A stretch of 64,000 bases of DNA, taken from contig JAQXDW010000074.1 of assembly GCA_029251165.1 (NCBI GenBank), positions 294,462 to 358,461 on the forward strand, given 5' to 3'. This DNA is from Myxococcota bacterium. Its GTDB lineage: Bacteria; Myxococcota_A; UBA796. The translations under genes were made by a program, and so were the position numbers. This document shows positions 51,372-59,116 of this stretch, one piece after another (the first letter of the stretch is position 1; the number at the start of each line of letters is the position of its first letter). The notes beneath the pieces were generated by a model. That model was not told where the DNA came from. It saw nothing but the letters and a program-made list of their open reading frames with translations, and ran no database searches.

Positions 51372-53081
51372 TCAGTCGAGGACGATGGCGTCTTCCTGGG
51401 TGACACGCAGGATCTCATCGAGGCTGGTCTCGCCGGCGAGAGCCTTGCGAAGACCATCATCACGCAGGGTCAGCATGTTCTTGGCGACGGCCTTCTTCTT
51501 GACCATGCCGGCATCTCCGCCGCTGGTCACGGTGTGACGGATGTCGTCATCGACCACCAGCAGCTCATAGATTCCGGTCCGGCCGGCGTAGCCCTTGTTC
51601 TTGCACTCCCCGCAGCCCACCGCGCGCCAGAGCTGGTCACGGAAGGTGGCTGGATCGAGGCCGACATCACGCAGCTCTTCGGAGGTCGGCTGATAGACCT
51701 CTTTGCAGTGCGGACAGAGGCGTCGAACCAGCCGCTGAGCGAGGATTGCAACCAGCGAGCTTGCGACAAGGAAGGGCTCGATGCCCATGTCGACCAGCCG
51801 GGTGAACGCGGTCGCGGCGTCGTTGGTGTGGATGGTCGAGAAGACCAGGTGACCGGTCAGCGAGGCCTGGATGGCATTCTCGGCGGTCTCTTTGTCTCGG
51901 GTCTCACCAACGAGGATGATGTCGGGGTCCTGCCGGAGGTGGGCACGGATGACCCGGGCAAAGGAGAGGTCGATCTTCTTGTTGACCTGGGTCTGGCCGA
52001 TGCCGCGCAGCTCGTACTCGACGGGATCCTCGATGGTGAGGATGTTCTTGTCTGGAGAGTTGATCTCAGAGAGGGCGGAGTAGAGGGTCGTGGTCTTACC
52101 GGAGCCGGTCGGGCCGGAGACCAGGATGATGCCGTGCGGAAGCCGGATGAGCTTTCGGAAGTCCTTGAGGGTCTTCTCAGCCATTCCAACGGAGCCGAGG
52201 CTGAAGACGCTGCCGCGCTCCAGGATACGCATGACCACCCGCTCGCCGTGGCGGACCGGAAGGGTCGAGACGCGAATGTCGATGTCGCGTCCAGCCATCC
52301 GCGTTCGGATGCGACCATCCTGCGGGATGCGCTTCTCGGCGATGTTCAGACCCGCCATGATCTTTACGCGGCTGATGATCGATGCCTGGAACTTTCGCGG
52401 GGGCGAGTACCGCTCAAACAGCACGCCGTCGATGCGGAACCGGACCGAGAGATCCTTCTCGAAGGGCTCGATGTGGATGTCGCTGGCCCGCTCCTTGATC
52501 GCGCCGTGGAGCACGGAGTTGACGTACCGGATGATCGGCGCCTGGTCTGCGGAATCTCCGCCGACCAGATCCTCTGGGAGGGTGAAGTCGTCCTCGTCGT
52601 TGTTTTCGTCGTCCATCTGGTTGATGACGGCGTCGGCATCTTCTGCAGCCCGCTCGAAGGCGCTGTTGATGGTCTCAATAAGCACGGACTGCGGGAGCAG
52701 GACAGGCTGGATGGGGTGGCCGATGAGGACGCGGAGGTCATCAAGGGCTGGCAGGGCCTCAGGGGAGGCAATGGCGACCTCGACCACACCGTCGCGCTTC
52801 CACAGGGGCAGCACGCCGTTCTTTTGAGCATGTCCGAGGTTGATCGTTCGGACAAGCTCGACATCGATGTCGTCGATCTTGACCTCGGGCAGCCAGGGGA
52901 GGCCGGTGACCTGGGCGATGCTGCTGACCAGGATCTCGTTGTTTACACCCTCGATGCGCGCGAGCCCTTCAGCGAACCCGACACGACCCTTCTCGGCTGT
53001 CGCGATGGCCTCAGTGACCCGGCCTGGATCGGCCCCGCGGCGGATGAGGATTTCCTGGAGCGGCTCTCGTCGGATTCCCAT
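51372..53081 (-). CDS. gspE: Type II secretion ATPase GspE
   Basis: A 569-residue hexameric ATPase that powers pseudopilus assembly. The N-terminal MshEN-type domain, about 1-150, is followed by the core: Walker A GPTGSGKTTTLYS near residue 320, the Asp box ILTIEDPVEYELRGIGQTQV, Walker B RQDPDIILVGETRDKETA, and the His box TGHLVFSTIHTNDAATA. The zinc-binding four-cysteine element CPHC...CGEC marks it as GspE rather than a retraction ATPase. Between the domains is a short acidic insert (MDDENNDEDD). It lies five bases after gspD. Confidence 0.97.
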   Translation of the reverse strand: MGIRREPLQEILIRRGADPGRVTEAIATAEKGRVGFAEGLARIEGVNNEILVSSIAQVTGLPWLPEVKIDDIDVELVRTINLGHAQKNGVLPLWKRDGVVEVAIASPEALPALDDLRVLIGHPIQPVLLPQSVLIETINSAFERAAEDADAVINQMDDENNDEDDFTLPEDLVGGDSADQAPIIRYVNSVLHGAIKERASDIHIEPFEKDLSVRFRIDGVLFERYSPPRKFQASIISRVKIMAGLNIAEKRIPQDGRIRTRMAGRDIDIRVSTLPVRHGERVVMRILERGSVFSLGSVGMAEKTLKDFRKLIRLPHGIILVSGPTGSGKTTTLYSALSEINSPDKNILTIEDPVEYELRGIGQTQVNKKIDLSFARVIRAHLRQDPDIILVGETRDKETAENAIQASLTGHLVFSTIHTNDAATAFTRLVDMGIEPFLVASSLVAILAQRLVRRLCPHCKEVYQPTSEELRDVGLDPATFRDQLWRAVGCGECKNKGYAGRTGIYELLVVDDDIRHTVTSGGDAGMVKKKAVAKNMLTLRDDGLRKALAGETSLDEILRVTQEDAIVLD

Positions 53082-53086
53082 GTGAC

Positions 53087-55555
53087 CTACTCGCCAGTGG
53101 TGTCGGTGGAGTCGGCGTCCTCACCGATGCGATCGGTGGGCACGTCGGACGGGGAGCGTGCGTCGACAGCGGGCGCGCTCGCTGGGGAGGTCGCGCCGAT
53201 GTCCTCGACGGTCTCTTCCATGGAGTCGTCCGTGTCGATGAGCACTGTGTCGTCAGAGACGGGCCCGCGGTAGAAGCTGGGCTGGTCGACCTGGTTCATG
53301 GAGTACTGCAGCAGCTCAGAGAGCGCAGCCTCCTGCTCCTCGCGGCTCTTGCCATAGAAGCGACGGAGGAACTCCTGACGCTGCGCGACCTTCACCCGGT
53401 AGATCTCTTCCATGTCCGCCGGCTCGTTGATGACGTGCGGGGTGAGGAAGATGAGCAGGTTTGTCTTCCGGGAGCTCGTCCGGGTTCCACGGAACAGACG
53501 ACCGAGAAGCGGCAGGTCTCCGAGGACCGGGATCTTGGTCTCGACCTCCGTGTCTGTGGAGCCCATCAGGCCGCCGAGTACCACGGTCTGGTTGTCACGG
53601 ATGACGACCGTGGTCTCTGCGGACCGCTTGGAGGTGATGAAGCCGGCAGAGCTGACGTCGAGTCCGCTGCTGTCCTCTTCGACCTCCTGTACCTCTTGGA
53701 AGACCTGGAGCGTGACGTAGTTGGACTCGTTGATCTGCGGCGTCACCTTGAGGGTGATCGCGACATCCTCTCGCTGGTAGCTGATGACAGGCTGGCCGTT
53801 GGCGTTGAAGGAGTTGCTGACCGGGAAGGGGATGTTGCGACCCACCACGATCTTGGCCTCTTCGTTGTCCATCGTCAGGATGTTCGGCGTGGAGAGGATG
53901 TTGGTCGAGGAGTTGGACTGGATGGCATTGAGGACGACACCAAACGCCGGGATGGTCAGATCGGTCGTGCCGCCGGCGCCGTCAGAGACGGAGGTGGTGA
54001 TGCTCGGGCCGAACACGCCGAGCGCCATGCCGGTCAGCAGGTCCTGCGACAGCCCCAGCGATGAGCTGCCGAGCTGACCGGAGATGAGACCGAGGGTGGG
54101 ATCCTCGGCACCGTCGGTGTTGCCGAGGTGGACGCCGAGGCCCAGCTCGCTGGAGTCTTCACTGGCGAGCTCCATGATGACCGCCTCGACGAACACCTGC
54201 TTGCGAACGATGTCGAGCTTATCGATCACGGTCTGGAGAATGCGCATCTGGTCGGGGGTCGCGATGATGACCAGGGAGTTTGTGTTCTCATCCGAGGTGA
54301 TCCGCACCCCGGAGTCGAAGGCTGCCGTGGCTCCGCCGGAGGAGGACTCTGACTCAGCGGCCGCGGGCTGCTGCCGACCGCGCCCAGCAGCCCCAGCTGC
54401 GCCGGAGCGACGGGAGGCATTGGTGCGATTGTTGTTGGAGCTGCTGGAGGATGCCTCAGAGAGGTTCGAGAGGACCTGTGAGACGTCCTCGGCCTTGGCA
54501 TGCTCGAGGTAGATGACGTGAAGCTGCGCGTTCTTGGTGATGTCGACGTCGACGTCGATCTCTGCAATGAGCTGCCGCACCGCCGTCATGGCTTCTTCGT
54601 TGGCCATGATGATCAGTGAGTTGGTGCGCTCATCAGAGATGATCTTCTCGATGTACTTGCCTTCCGCGCCGACGGTAGTCGAGGTCGCTCCAGAGCTCGC
54701 AGCAGCGGGCTCTTTGGAGCGGTTTCGTCGGTTTCGACGGGAGCTGCTTTTGCTGGAGGAGCTGCTGGAGGAGCTGGAGGAGCTCGAGGAGGTCTCTGCG
54801 GAGCCATACAGCTCCTCGATGATCTTCTCGACCTCAGAAGCCGTCGCGTACTCCAGCGGGATGATCTGCATCCGGGCCCGGGGAGCCTCCACGTCGAGCT
54901 GGCTGATGATTCGATAGACCCGGCGGATGTTGACCGCGGAGTCGGTGATGATCAGGGTGTTGGTCGGCGCATAGGCAATGACCTTGGCAGACTTGCCGCC
55001 GAGATCCTTGACCACGGAGCTGATGTCCCCGACGTTGACGTTCTCCAGCTGGATGATCTGGGTGACGAAGTTGTCGGTGTAGGGGATGTTGCCGTTCTCA
55101 TAGACGCGCAGCGGGTTGTTTCCTGCAGCGCCGTGGGAGACGATCTTGGTCATTCCGCCAACGGTGACGGTCGTGAAGCCGGAGGTCTCCAGGGCCGAGA
55201 GGAACGCCTCGTAGGCCTCAGCAACGGTGACCTGCTTGTGAGAGATGATGGTGACATCTCCCTTGAGATCGTCGGTGAGGATGAAGTTCCGGCCCGTGAT
55301 TCGCGCGAAGTACTGGACGACATCGGAGAGCGGGGCATCGACAAAGTCGATGGTGACCTTGGCGTTGGCTGGCGTGGCGAGCTGGGGCGGGGTCTGCGGC
55401 GGCGGTCGCATGGTGGAGGGGAGGTTACTGTCGGCCTCCTCCGCCTCTTCACCGCCGTCAGCGTTGTCGTCATCCTGGGCGGACGCCGGCAGGCTCAGCA
55501 GCAGCAGCATGCTCATCATCGCGAGCCGGGACAGCGCATTCCGGTTGGGCAGCAT
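53087..55555 (-). CDS. gspD: Type II secretion outer-membrane secretin GspD
   Basis: An 822-residue channel protein. I chose ATG 55555 (AGAGGA upstream, good signal peptide LSRLAMMSMLLLLSLPASAQ); an ATG nine codons upstream lacks a ribosome-binding site. N0 domain: VTIDFVDAPLSDVVQYFARI, then three N repeats (VIAYAPTNTLIITDSAVNIR, NSLIIMANEEAMTAVRQLIA, NTNSLVIIATPDQMRILQTV). The secretin domain has EAKIVVGRNIPF, ITLKVTPQINESN and VVLGGLMGSTDTEVETKIPV. Serine-rich inserts interrupt the N repeats. After the barrel is an S-domain-like tail and an acidic end. No pilotin gene is evident. Confidence 0.96.
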   Translation of the reverse strand: MLPNRNALSRLAMMSMLLLLSLPASAQDDDNADGGEEAEEADSNLPSTMRPPPQTPPQLATPANAKVTIDFVDAPLSDVVQYFARITGRNFILTDDLKGDVTIISHKQVTVAEAYEAFLSALETSGFTTVTVGGMTKIVSHGAAGNNPLRVYENGNIPYTDNFVTQIIQLENVNVGDISSVVKDLGGKSAKVIAYAPTNTLIITDSAVNIRRVYRIISQLDVEAPRARMQIIPLEYATASEVEKIIEELYGSAETSSSSSSSSSSSSSKSSSRRNRRNRSKEPAAASSGATSTTVGAEGKYIEKIISDERTNSLIIMANEEAMTAVRQLIAEIDVDVDITKNAQLHVIYLEHAKAEDVSQVLSNLSEASSSSSNNNRTNASRRSGAAGAAGRGRQQPAAAESESSSGGATAAFDSGVRITSDENTNSLVIIATPDQMRILQTVIDKLDIVRKQVFVEAVIMELASEDSSELGLGVHLGNTDGAEDPTLGLISGQLGSSSLGLSQDLLTGMALGVFGPSITTSVSDGAGGTTDLTIPAFGVVLNAIQSNSSTNILSTPNILTMDNEEAKIVVGRNIPFPVSNSFNANGQPVISYQREDVAITLKVTPQINESNYVTLQVFQEVQEVEEDSSGLDVSSAGFITSKRSAETTVVIRDNQTVVLGGLMGSTDTEVETKIPVLGDLPLLGRLFRGTRTSSRKTNLLIFLTPHVINEPADMEEIYRVKVAQRQEFLRRFYGKSREEQEAALSELLQYSMNQVDQPSFYRGPVSDDTVLIDTDDSMEETVEDIGATSPASAPAVDARSPSDVPTDRIGEDADSTDTTGE
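54751..54797 (-). repeat. Serine-codon repeat in gspD
   Basis: On the - strand a run of AGC/TCC codons encodes an almost unbroken serine stretch followed by a basic segment (KSSSRRNRRNRSKEP) in a loop of the N-domain region. The + strand shows it as repeated CTGGAGGAG units. A second serine/asparagine-rich insert lies near 54340-54460. Confidence 0.65.
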
Positions 55556-55626
55556 GGAAGGGAATCCTCTTGCATTCAGCATCTAAAAGTGGGCACGGCA
55601 GCGTCAGCAGGCGCTCGGGAGCGCGC

Positions 55627-56562
55627 TCAGCGGATCTCGTAGTCGAAGGTCTGCCGCTGGTTGCGGCGCGTGATCTCGAAGTTGAAGCTCTTGGCGTCAG
55701 CGAGTGAATTGTAGGCGTCCATGGCGTTGGACATGCTCGTCAGCGGCTTGTTGTTCACGTTGTGGACGATGTCGCCGTTCTTGACGCCGAGCTTGTAGAA
55801 GAAGGACTTGCGGCGGACGCCAGAGACCCGGTAGCCGTCGATCTCACCGTTGGCGTCCTTGTGCGGAACGACCCGGATCTGGGAGTAGAGCTTCTCGGGG
55901 TTCTCCATGATCTGATCGATGACTTCTTGCTCGACGGTGTACTTGTTGTCGCCTGTCTTCTCGATCCCGCTGTCATCATCCGCCGCGGCTCCAGACCTCC
56001 CGCCCTTCTCTTCCTTCTTATAGGACTGCCCCTCCTCCATCGCGATGTACTCCAGAGAGCCATCGCTGCGGCGGATGAGCACCCGGCGGGGCTCGATGCC
56101 CGCGATGACGCCCTCACCGAGGAGGTCGTCGTTGATTCCGTAGCCGACCGCGCCGGAGCCTTTCTCTTCGGCAATGAGCGCCGAGGAGAAGTCGGCGGGC
56201 TCGGCGACGATGGTGGCGAGCAGGACAACCTTGAGGTCTGACTTCCGCTCATCACCGGTGAACGCCTCGGTGTTTCCGGTCTGTCCGACCTTGCTGGAGT
56301 CGAAGATGTTCCGGGCGACGATGGAGTCGATGTAGGTCTTCTTGCTGGTCCGGCGATTGCTGGAGCGCCGAGAGCGTGGGGGCTCATCGTCACCGTCGGC
56401 GTCAGCACTCTGGGTGCCGCTGACGTCTGTGAGAGCAGCATCTTCGGGGAGCTCAAGGTGGCTCGTTGCCACCCGGCTGAGTCCCATCGCGGAGAGCCAT
56501 CCGATGAGGGTGGTCCCTAGGAACATGCCCACAATGGTCCAGCGTTTGTTGGATGTGTTCAT
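55627..56562 (-). CDS. gspC: Type II secretion inner-membrane protein GspC with PDZ domain
   Basis: A 311-residue bitopic protein connecting the platform to the secretin. One membrane helix lies at residues 9-27 (TIVGMFLGTTLIGWLSAMGL). The HR domain follows: IVARNIFDSSKVGQTGN, DLKVVLLATIVAEPADFSSA and RVLIRRSDGSLEYIAMEEG. The C-terminal PDZ domain has SGVRRKSFFYKLGVKNGDIV then HNVNNKPLTSMSNAMDAYNS. First gene of the operon, divergent from the aldehyde dehydrogenase. A sigma-54-like site lies just upstream, so close that the message would have almost no leader. Confidence 0.93.
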   Translation of the reverse strand: MNTSNKRWTIVGMFLGTTLIGWLSAMGLSRVATSHLELPEDAALTDVSGTQSADADGDDEPPRSRRSSNRRTSKKTYIDSIVARNIFDSSKVGQTGNTEAFTGDERKSDLKVVLLATIVAEPADFSSALIAEEKGSGAVGYGINDDLLGEGVIAGIEPRRVLIRRSDGSLEYIAMEEGQSYKKEEKGGRSGAAADDDSGIEKTGDNKYTVEQEVIDQIMENPEKLYSQIRVVPHKDANGEIDGYRVSGVRRKSFFYKLGVKNGDIVHNVNNKPLTSMSNAMDAYNSLADAKSFNFEITRRNQRQTFDYEIR

Positions 56563-56577
56563 TGTGATCCTGTCATT

Positions 56578-56593
56578 TGCAAGAGATGTGCCA
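56578..56593 (-). promoter_or_regulatory. Near-consensus sigma-54 promoter upstream of gspC
   Basis: On the - strand TGGCAC-ATCTC-TTGCA matches the sigma-54 consensus TGGCAC-N5-TTGCA at all eleven specified bases, with the essential GG and GC ten bases apart. Its predicted start, about base 56567, leaves only about five bases before the gspC ATG. The message would be leaderless, or the site is a coincidence, or gspC starts further in. A TTGACA box also lies upstream on this strand. Confidence 0.5.
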
Positions 56594-56705
56594 CTCTAAC
56601 CATGGCCCAGTGACCCCTACTGATATCGCTTCCGGGCCCAGTTCGCTGATGTCGAGTGGCCGCTGTATTCGAAATCATGAAATTGTGTCAATCGCAGCGG
56701 ACCTG

Positions 56706-56753
56706 AAGGAGGGAGACATGACAATATGTCACATGATAGTGCTGACCGTATGA
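56706..56753 (+). promoter_or_regulatory. Ribosome-binding site and 11-codon upstream ORF before the aldehyde dehydrogenase
   Basis: AAGGAGG at 56706-56712 is spaced five bases from ATG 56718, which opens an 11-codon frame (MTICHMIVLTV). Its TGA at 56751-56753 overlaps ATG 56750 of the dehydrogenase frame. The same ribosome-binding site is 13 bases from ATG 56726. So either the upstream peptide is made and couples to 56750, or ATG 56726 is used at reduced efficiency. Confidence 0.3.
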
Positions 56754-58168
56754 ACGCTGCATCAGACACCACCACACTCGACGCCACCTATGCACACCTC
56801 CGATCCATGAGTCGGACGAAGGGGCCGCTCTCCTACAAGGAGCGCGTCAAGGCACTCAAGGCGCTCTCAAGGGCGGTGAGGCGTCGTCGAGAAGACATCA
56901 TCACAGCGATCAACACGGACTTTGGTGGACGCTCCCGCCACGAGACGCTGAGCGCAGAGATCTTCACCAGCGTCGCAGCGATTCGGCACACCCTGACCCA
57001 CCTTCGGGACTGGATGGAGTCGGAGACCCGCCCCACGTTCTGGGCGATGCGCCCCTCACGATGCGAGGTCCGCTACCAGCCGCTCGGGGTTGTTGGGATC
57101 ATTGCCCCCTGGAATTACCCAGTTTATCTCTCGATATCTCCTATTGTCGCTGCGATCTCCGCAGGCAACCGGGTCATGCTCAAGCCCTCTGAGATCACGC
57201 CGAACACCTCCGAGGTCCTCATCGCGTTGATCTCTGAGGCGCTCGGAGACGACATCGCGGCAGTGGTCGTCGGAGATCATCAGGTCGGTGCTGCATTCTC
57301 GCGGCTGCCATTTGATCATCTCTTGTTCACGGGATCCACTGGGGTTGGCCGGCACATCATGTCGGCCGCCAGCGAGAACCTCACCCCGGTTACCCTTGAG
57401 CTCGGCGGAAAGTCACCGGTTGTGCTCCATGAGAGCTTCTCAGTTCGCCGTGCCGCTCCCCCGATTGTCTTCGGCAAGCTGCTCAACGCGGGCCAGACCT
57501 GCATCGCTCCAGACTACCTGCTCTGCCCGGCAGCGAAGGTGGGGGCGATGGTGGAGGCGCTCACAGCAGAGGTCAGCCGCCGCTACCCGACCCTGAAGAA
57601 CAACCCGGACTACACCGCGATCGTAAGCGATCGCCACCACGCTCGACTCACCGCTCTCATCGCGGATGCTGTGGACAAGGGTGCCGAGATTGTGGAGATC
57701 AACCCGGCCGGAGAAGACCTCTCCGGTGGACGCCGCATGGCGCCGACCCTGATCCTCAACCCCACTGAGGACATGGCGGTCATGCAGGAGGAGATCTTCG
57801 GTCCGGTTCTGCCCATCGTCTCCTGTGACAGCGCGGAGGCTGCCCTGGACTACGTCAACGACCATCCCCGACCGCTTGCGCTGTACTACTTCGATGGCTC
57901 TCGGCGTCGGATCCGCACGGTGCTCGACAGCACCATCTCCGGCGGAGTGACCATCAACAACACGATCCTCCACGTCAGCCAGGAAGACCTGCCGTTTGGT
58001 GGCGTCGGTCCGAGCGGGATGGGTGCCTACCACGGCTTTGAGGGATTCGAGACCTTCTCGCATAAGAAGGGGGTCCTCTATCAGAGCCGCTTTTCGCCCA
58101 CTCCGTCGCTAATCCGGCCGCCCTATGGCCGCCTCATGTCGCTGATGATGCGCTTCCTGATCCGCTAA
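56726..58168 (+). CDS. Aldehyde dehydrogenase (NAD(P)+-dependent, ALDH3-like)
   Basis: A 480-residue oxidoreductase from ATG 56726; a start at 56750 (472 residues) is equally possible. Family features: GVVGIIAPWNYPVYLSISPI with the catalytic-site asparagine, NRVMLKPSEITPNTSEVLIA, FTGSTGVGRHIMSAASENLT, VTLELGGKSPVVLHE with the general base glutamate, and NAGQTCIAPDYLL with the catalytic cysteine. EEIFGPVLPIV and the C-terminal PFGGVGPSGMGAYHGFEGFE complete the pattern. The C-terminal hydrophobic tail (PYGRLMSLMMRFLI) is like that of coniferyl-aldehyde-type ALDH3 enzymes. The 3' end overlaps the HAD gene by four bases. Confidence 0.93.
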   Translation: MSHDSADRMNAASDTTTLDATYAHLRSMSRTKGPLSYKERVKALKALSRAVRRRREDIITAINTDFGGRSRHETLSAEIFTSVAAIRHTLTHLRDWMESETRPTFWAMRPSRCEVRYQPLGVVGIIAPWNYPVYLSISPIVAAISAGNRVMLKPSEITPNTSEVLIALISEALGDDIAAVVVGDHQVGAAFSRLPFDHLLFTGSTGVGRHIMSAASENLTPVTLELGGKSPVVLHESFSVRRAAPPIVFGKLLNAGQTCIAPDYLLCPAAKVGAMVEALTAEVSRRYPTLKNNPDYTAIVSDRHHARLTALIADAVDKGAEIVEINPAGEDLSGGRRMAPTLILNPTEDMAVMQEEIFGPVLPIVSCDSAEAALDYVNDHPRPLALYYFDGSRRRIRTVLDSTISGGVTINNTILHVSQEDLPFGGVGPSGMGAYHGFEGFETFSHKKGVLYQSRFSPTPSLIRPPYGRLMSLMMRFLIR

Positions 58169-59013
58169 ATCAGCGCAAGGACCTCAGACAGCTCGGTGAG
58201 CAGGTGTCCTCTGGGATGGCTTGCGAGGTAGTTCCGCTCGTGCGTGGGCGTGAACGGACCGGTCATCAGCCCGACGGTTCCGCCGAGGGCGAGCGGCAGG
58301 CAGAGGTCGAGCTCGAAGATGTCGCCGACGACGAGGACGTCTGACCACTCTGCTCCGTGCTTCTTGCGGAGTGCATCGAGGGCCTCGAAGTACAGTCCGC
58401 GGCGGAGGAGGACGGGCCGAGAGAGGTCGGGGAGCATCAGCGCCTCGGGGACTGCGGTGAAGTCATCATCGATGATGTACTTCCGCGCGCTGCCGTGGAC
58501 CCGCTCCACAGCCCAGTCCAGCGCACCAGGCGCGCCCGCCTCCTCTGCCAGCCGGCTGAGCTTGCCCTGGACCGGTGCGGTGTGGGAGTTGGTCACCACG
58601 TAGGTCTCGATCCGCTCCTTCACTGTGCGGAGCAGCTCGAATGCTCCGGGGCGGAATGCGGTGTGGGTCTTTGGGTAGTTGTACTTGTAGAGGATGCCGT
58701 CGAGCAGCCGGTTGCGCGAGGCGCGATCCGGGAAGAGGCCGACCTCATCGAGGATCATTCGCGCGACGGGCATGACCCTCAGGTACGGATCCACTCCTGC
58801 CGGAGCGACGATTCGACCGTTGAAGTCCCATCCGAACCGACCCTGCTCCGCTGCGACCTCTGCCTCGAACCGCGCGGCGAGGGCATGGACCTCGGATATG
58901 GGGAGCCCGGTGAGGATGGCGAGGTCGCCGAGGTACCCCTCCCTGTAGGGGGTTCCTTCCGCCTCTGCATCGGTCATCGTGCCATCAAAATCAAGGATGA
59001 GCAGTGCTGCCAC
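58165..59013 (-). CDS. HAD-superfamily hydrolase
   Basis: A 282-residue protein. I chose GTG 59013 because GGAGG at 59019-59023 is five bases upstream; that ribosome-binding site covers the ATG at 59025, which would only add four residues. Motif I is LILDFDGTMTD (nucleophile and acid aspartates), motif II lies in YVVTNSHTA, and motif IV is VLVVGDIFELDL with a first D and second D in the usual places. The cap region is helical. It could be a phosphatase; substrate unknown. It is divergent from the FHA-AAA+ gene across about 100 bases. Confidence 0.82.
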   Translation of the reverse strand: MAALLILDFDGTMTDAEAEGTPYREGYLGDLAILTGLPISEVHALAARFEAEVAAEQGRFGWDFNGRIVAPAGVDPYLRVMPVARMILDEVGLFPDRASRNRLLDGILYKYNYPKTHTAFRPGAFELLRTVKERIETYVVTNSHTAPVQGKLSRLAEEAGAPGALDWAVERVHGSARKYIIDDDFTAVPEALMLPDLSRPVLLRRGLYFEALDALRKKHGAEWSDVLVVGDIFELDLCLPLALGGTVGLMTGPFTPTHERNYLASHPRGHLLTELSEVLALI

Positions 59014-59116
59014 ATTCACCTCCATGCATCCAATATCGCCTCCTGTGCTTTGCTGTGCGTCATCATGGGCCGGGCAGAGTCAGGCGACTTCGATAGGATG
59101 TAGGGGAGGAGGAGCT

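Noticed and set aside
51333..53273. 646-codon open frame on the + strand
   Set aside because: It lies exactly opposite gspE, whose motifs are unmistakable. Composition is the mirror of a GC-rich coding strand and no family signature is seen.
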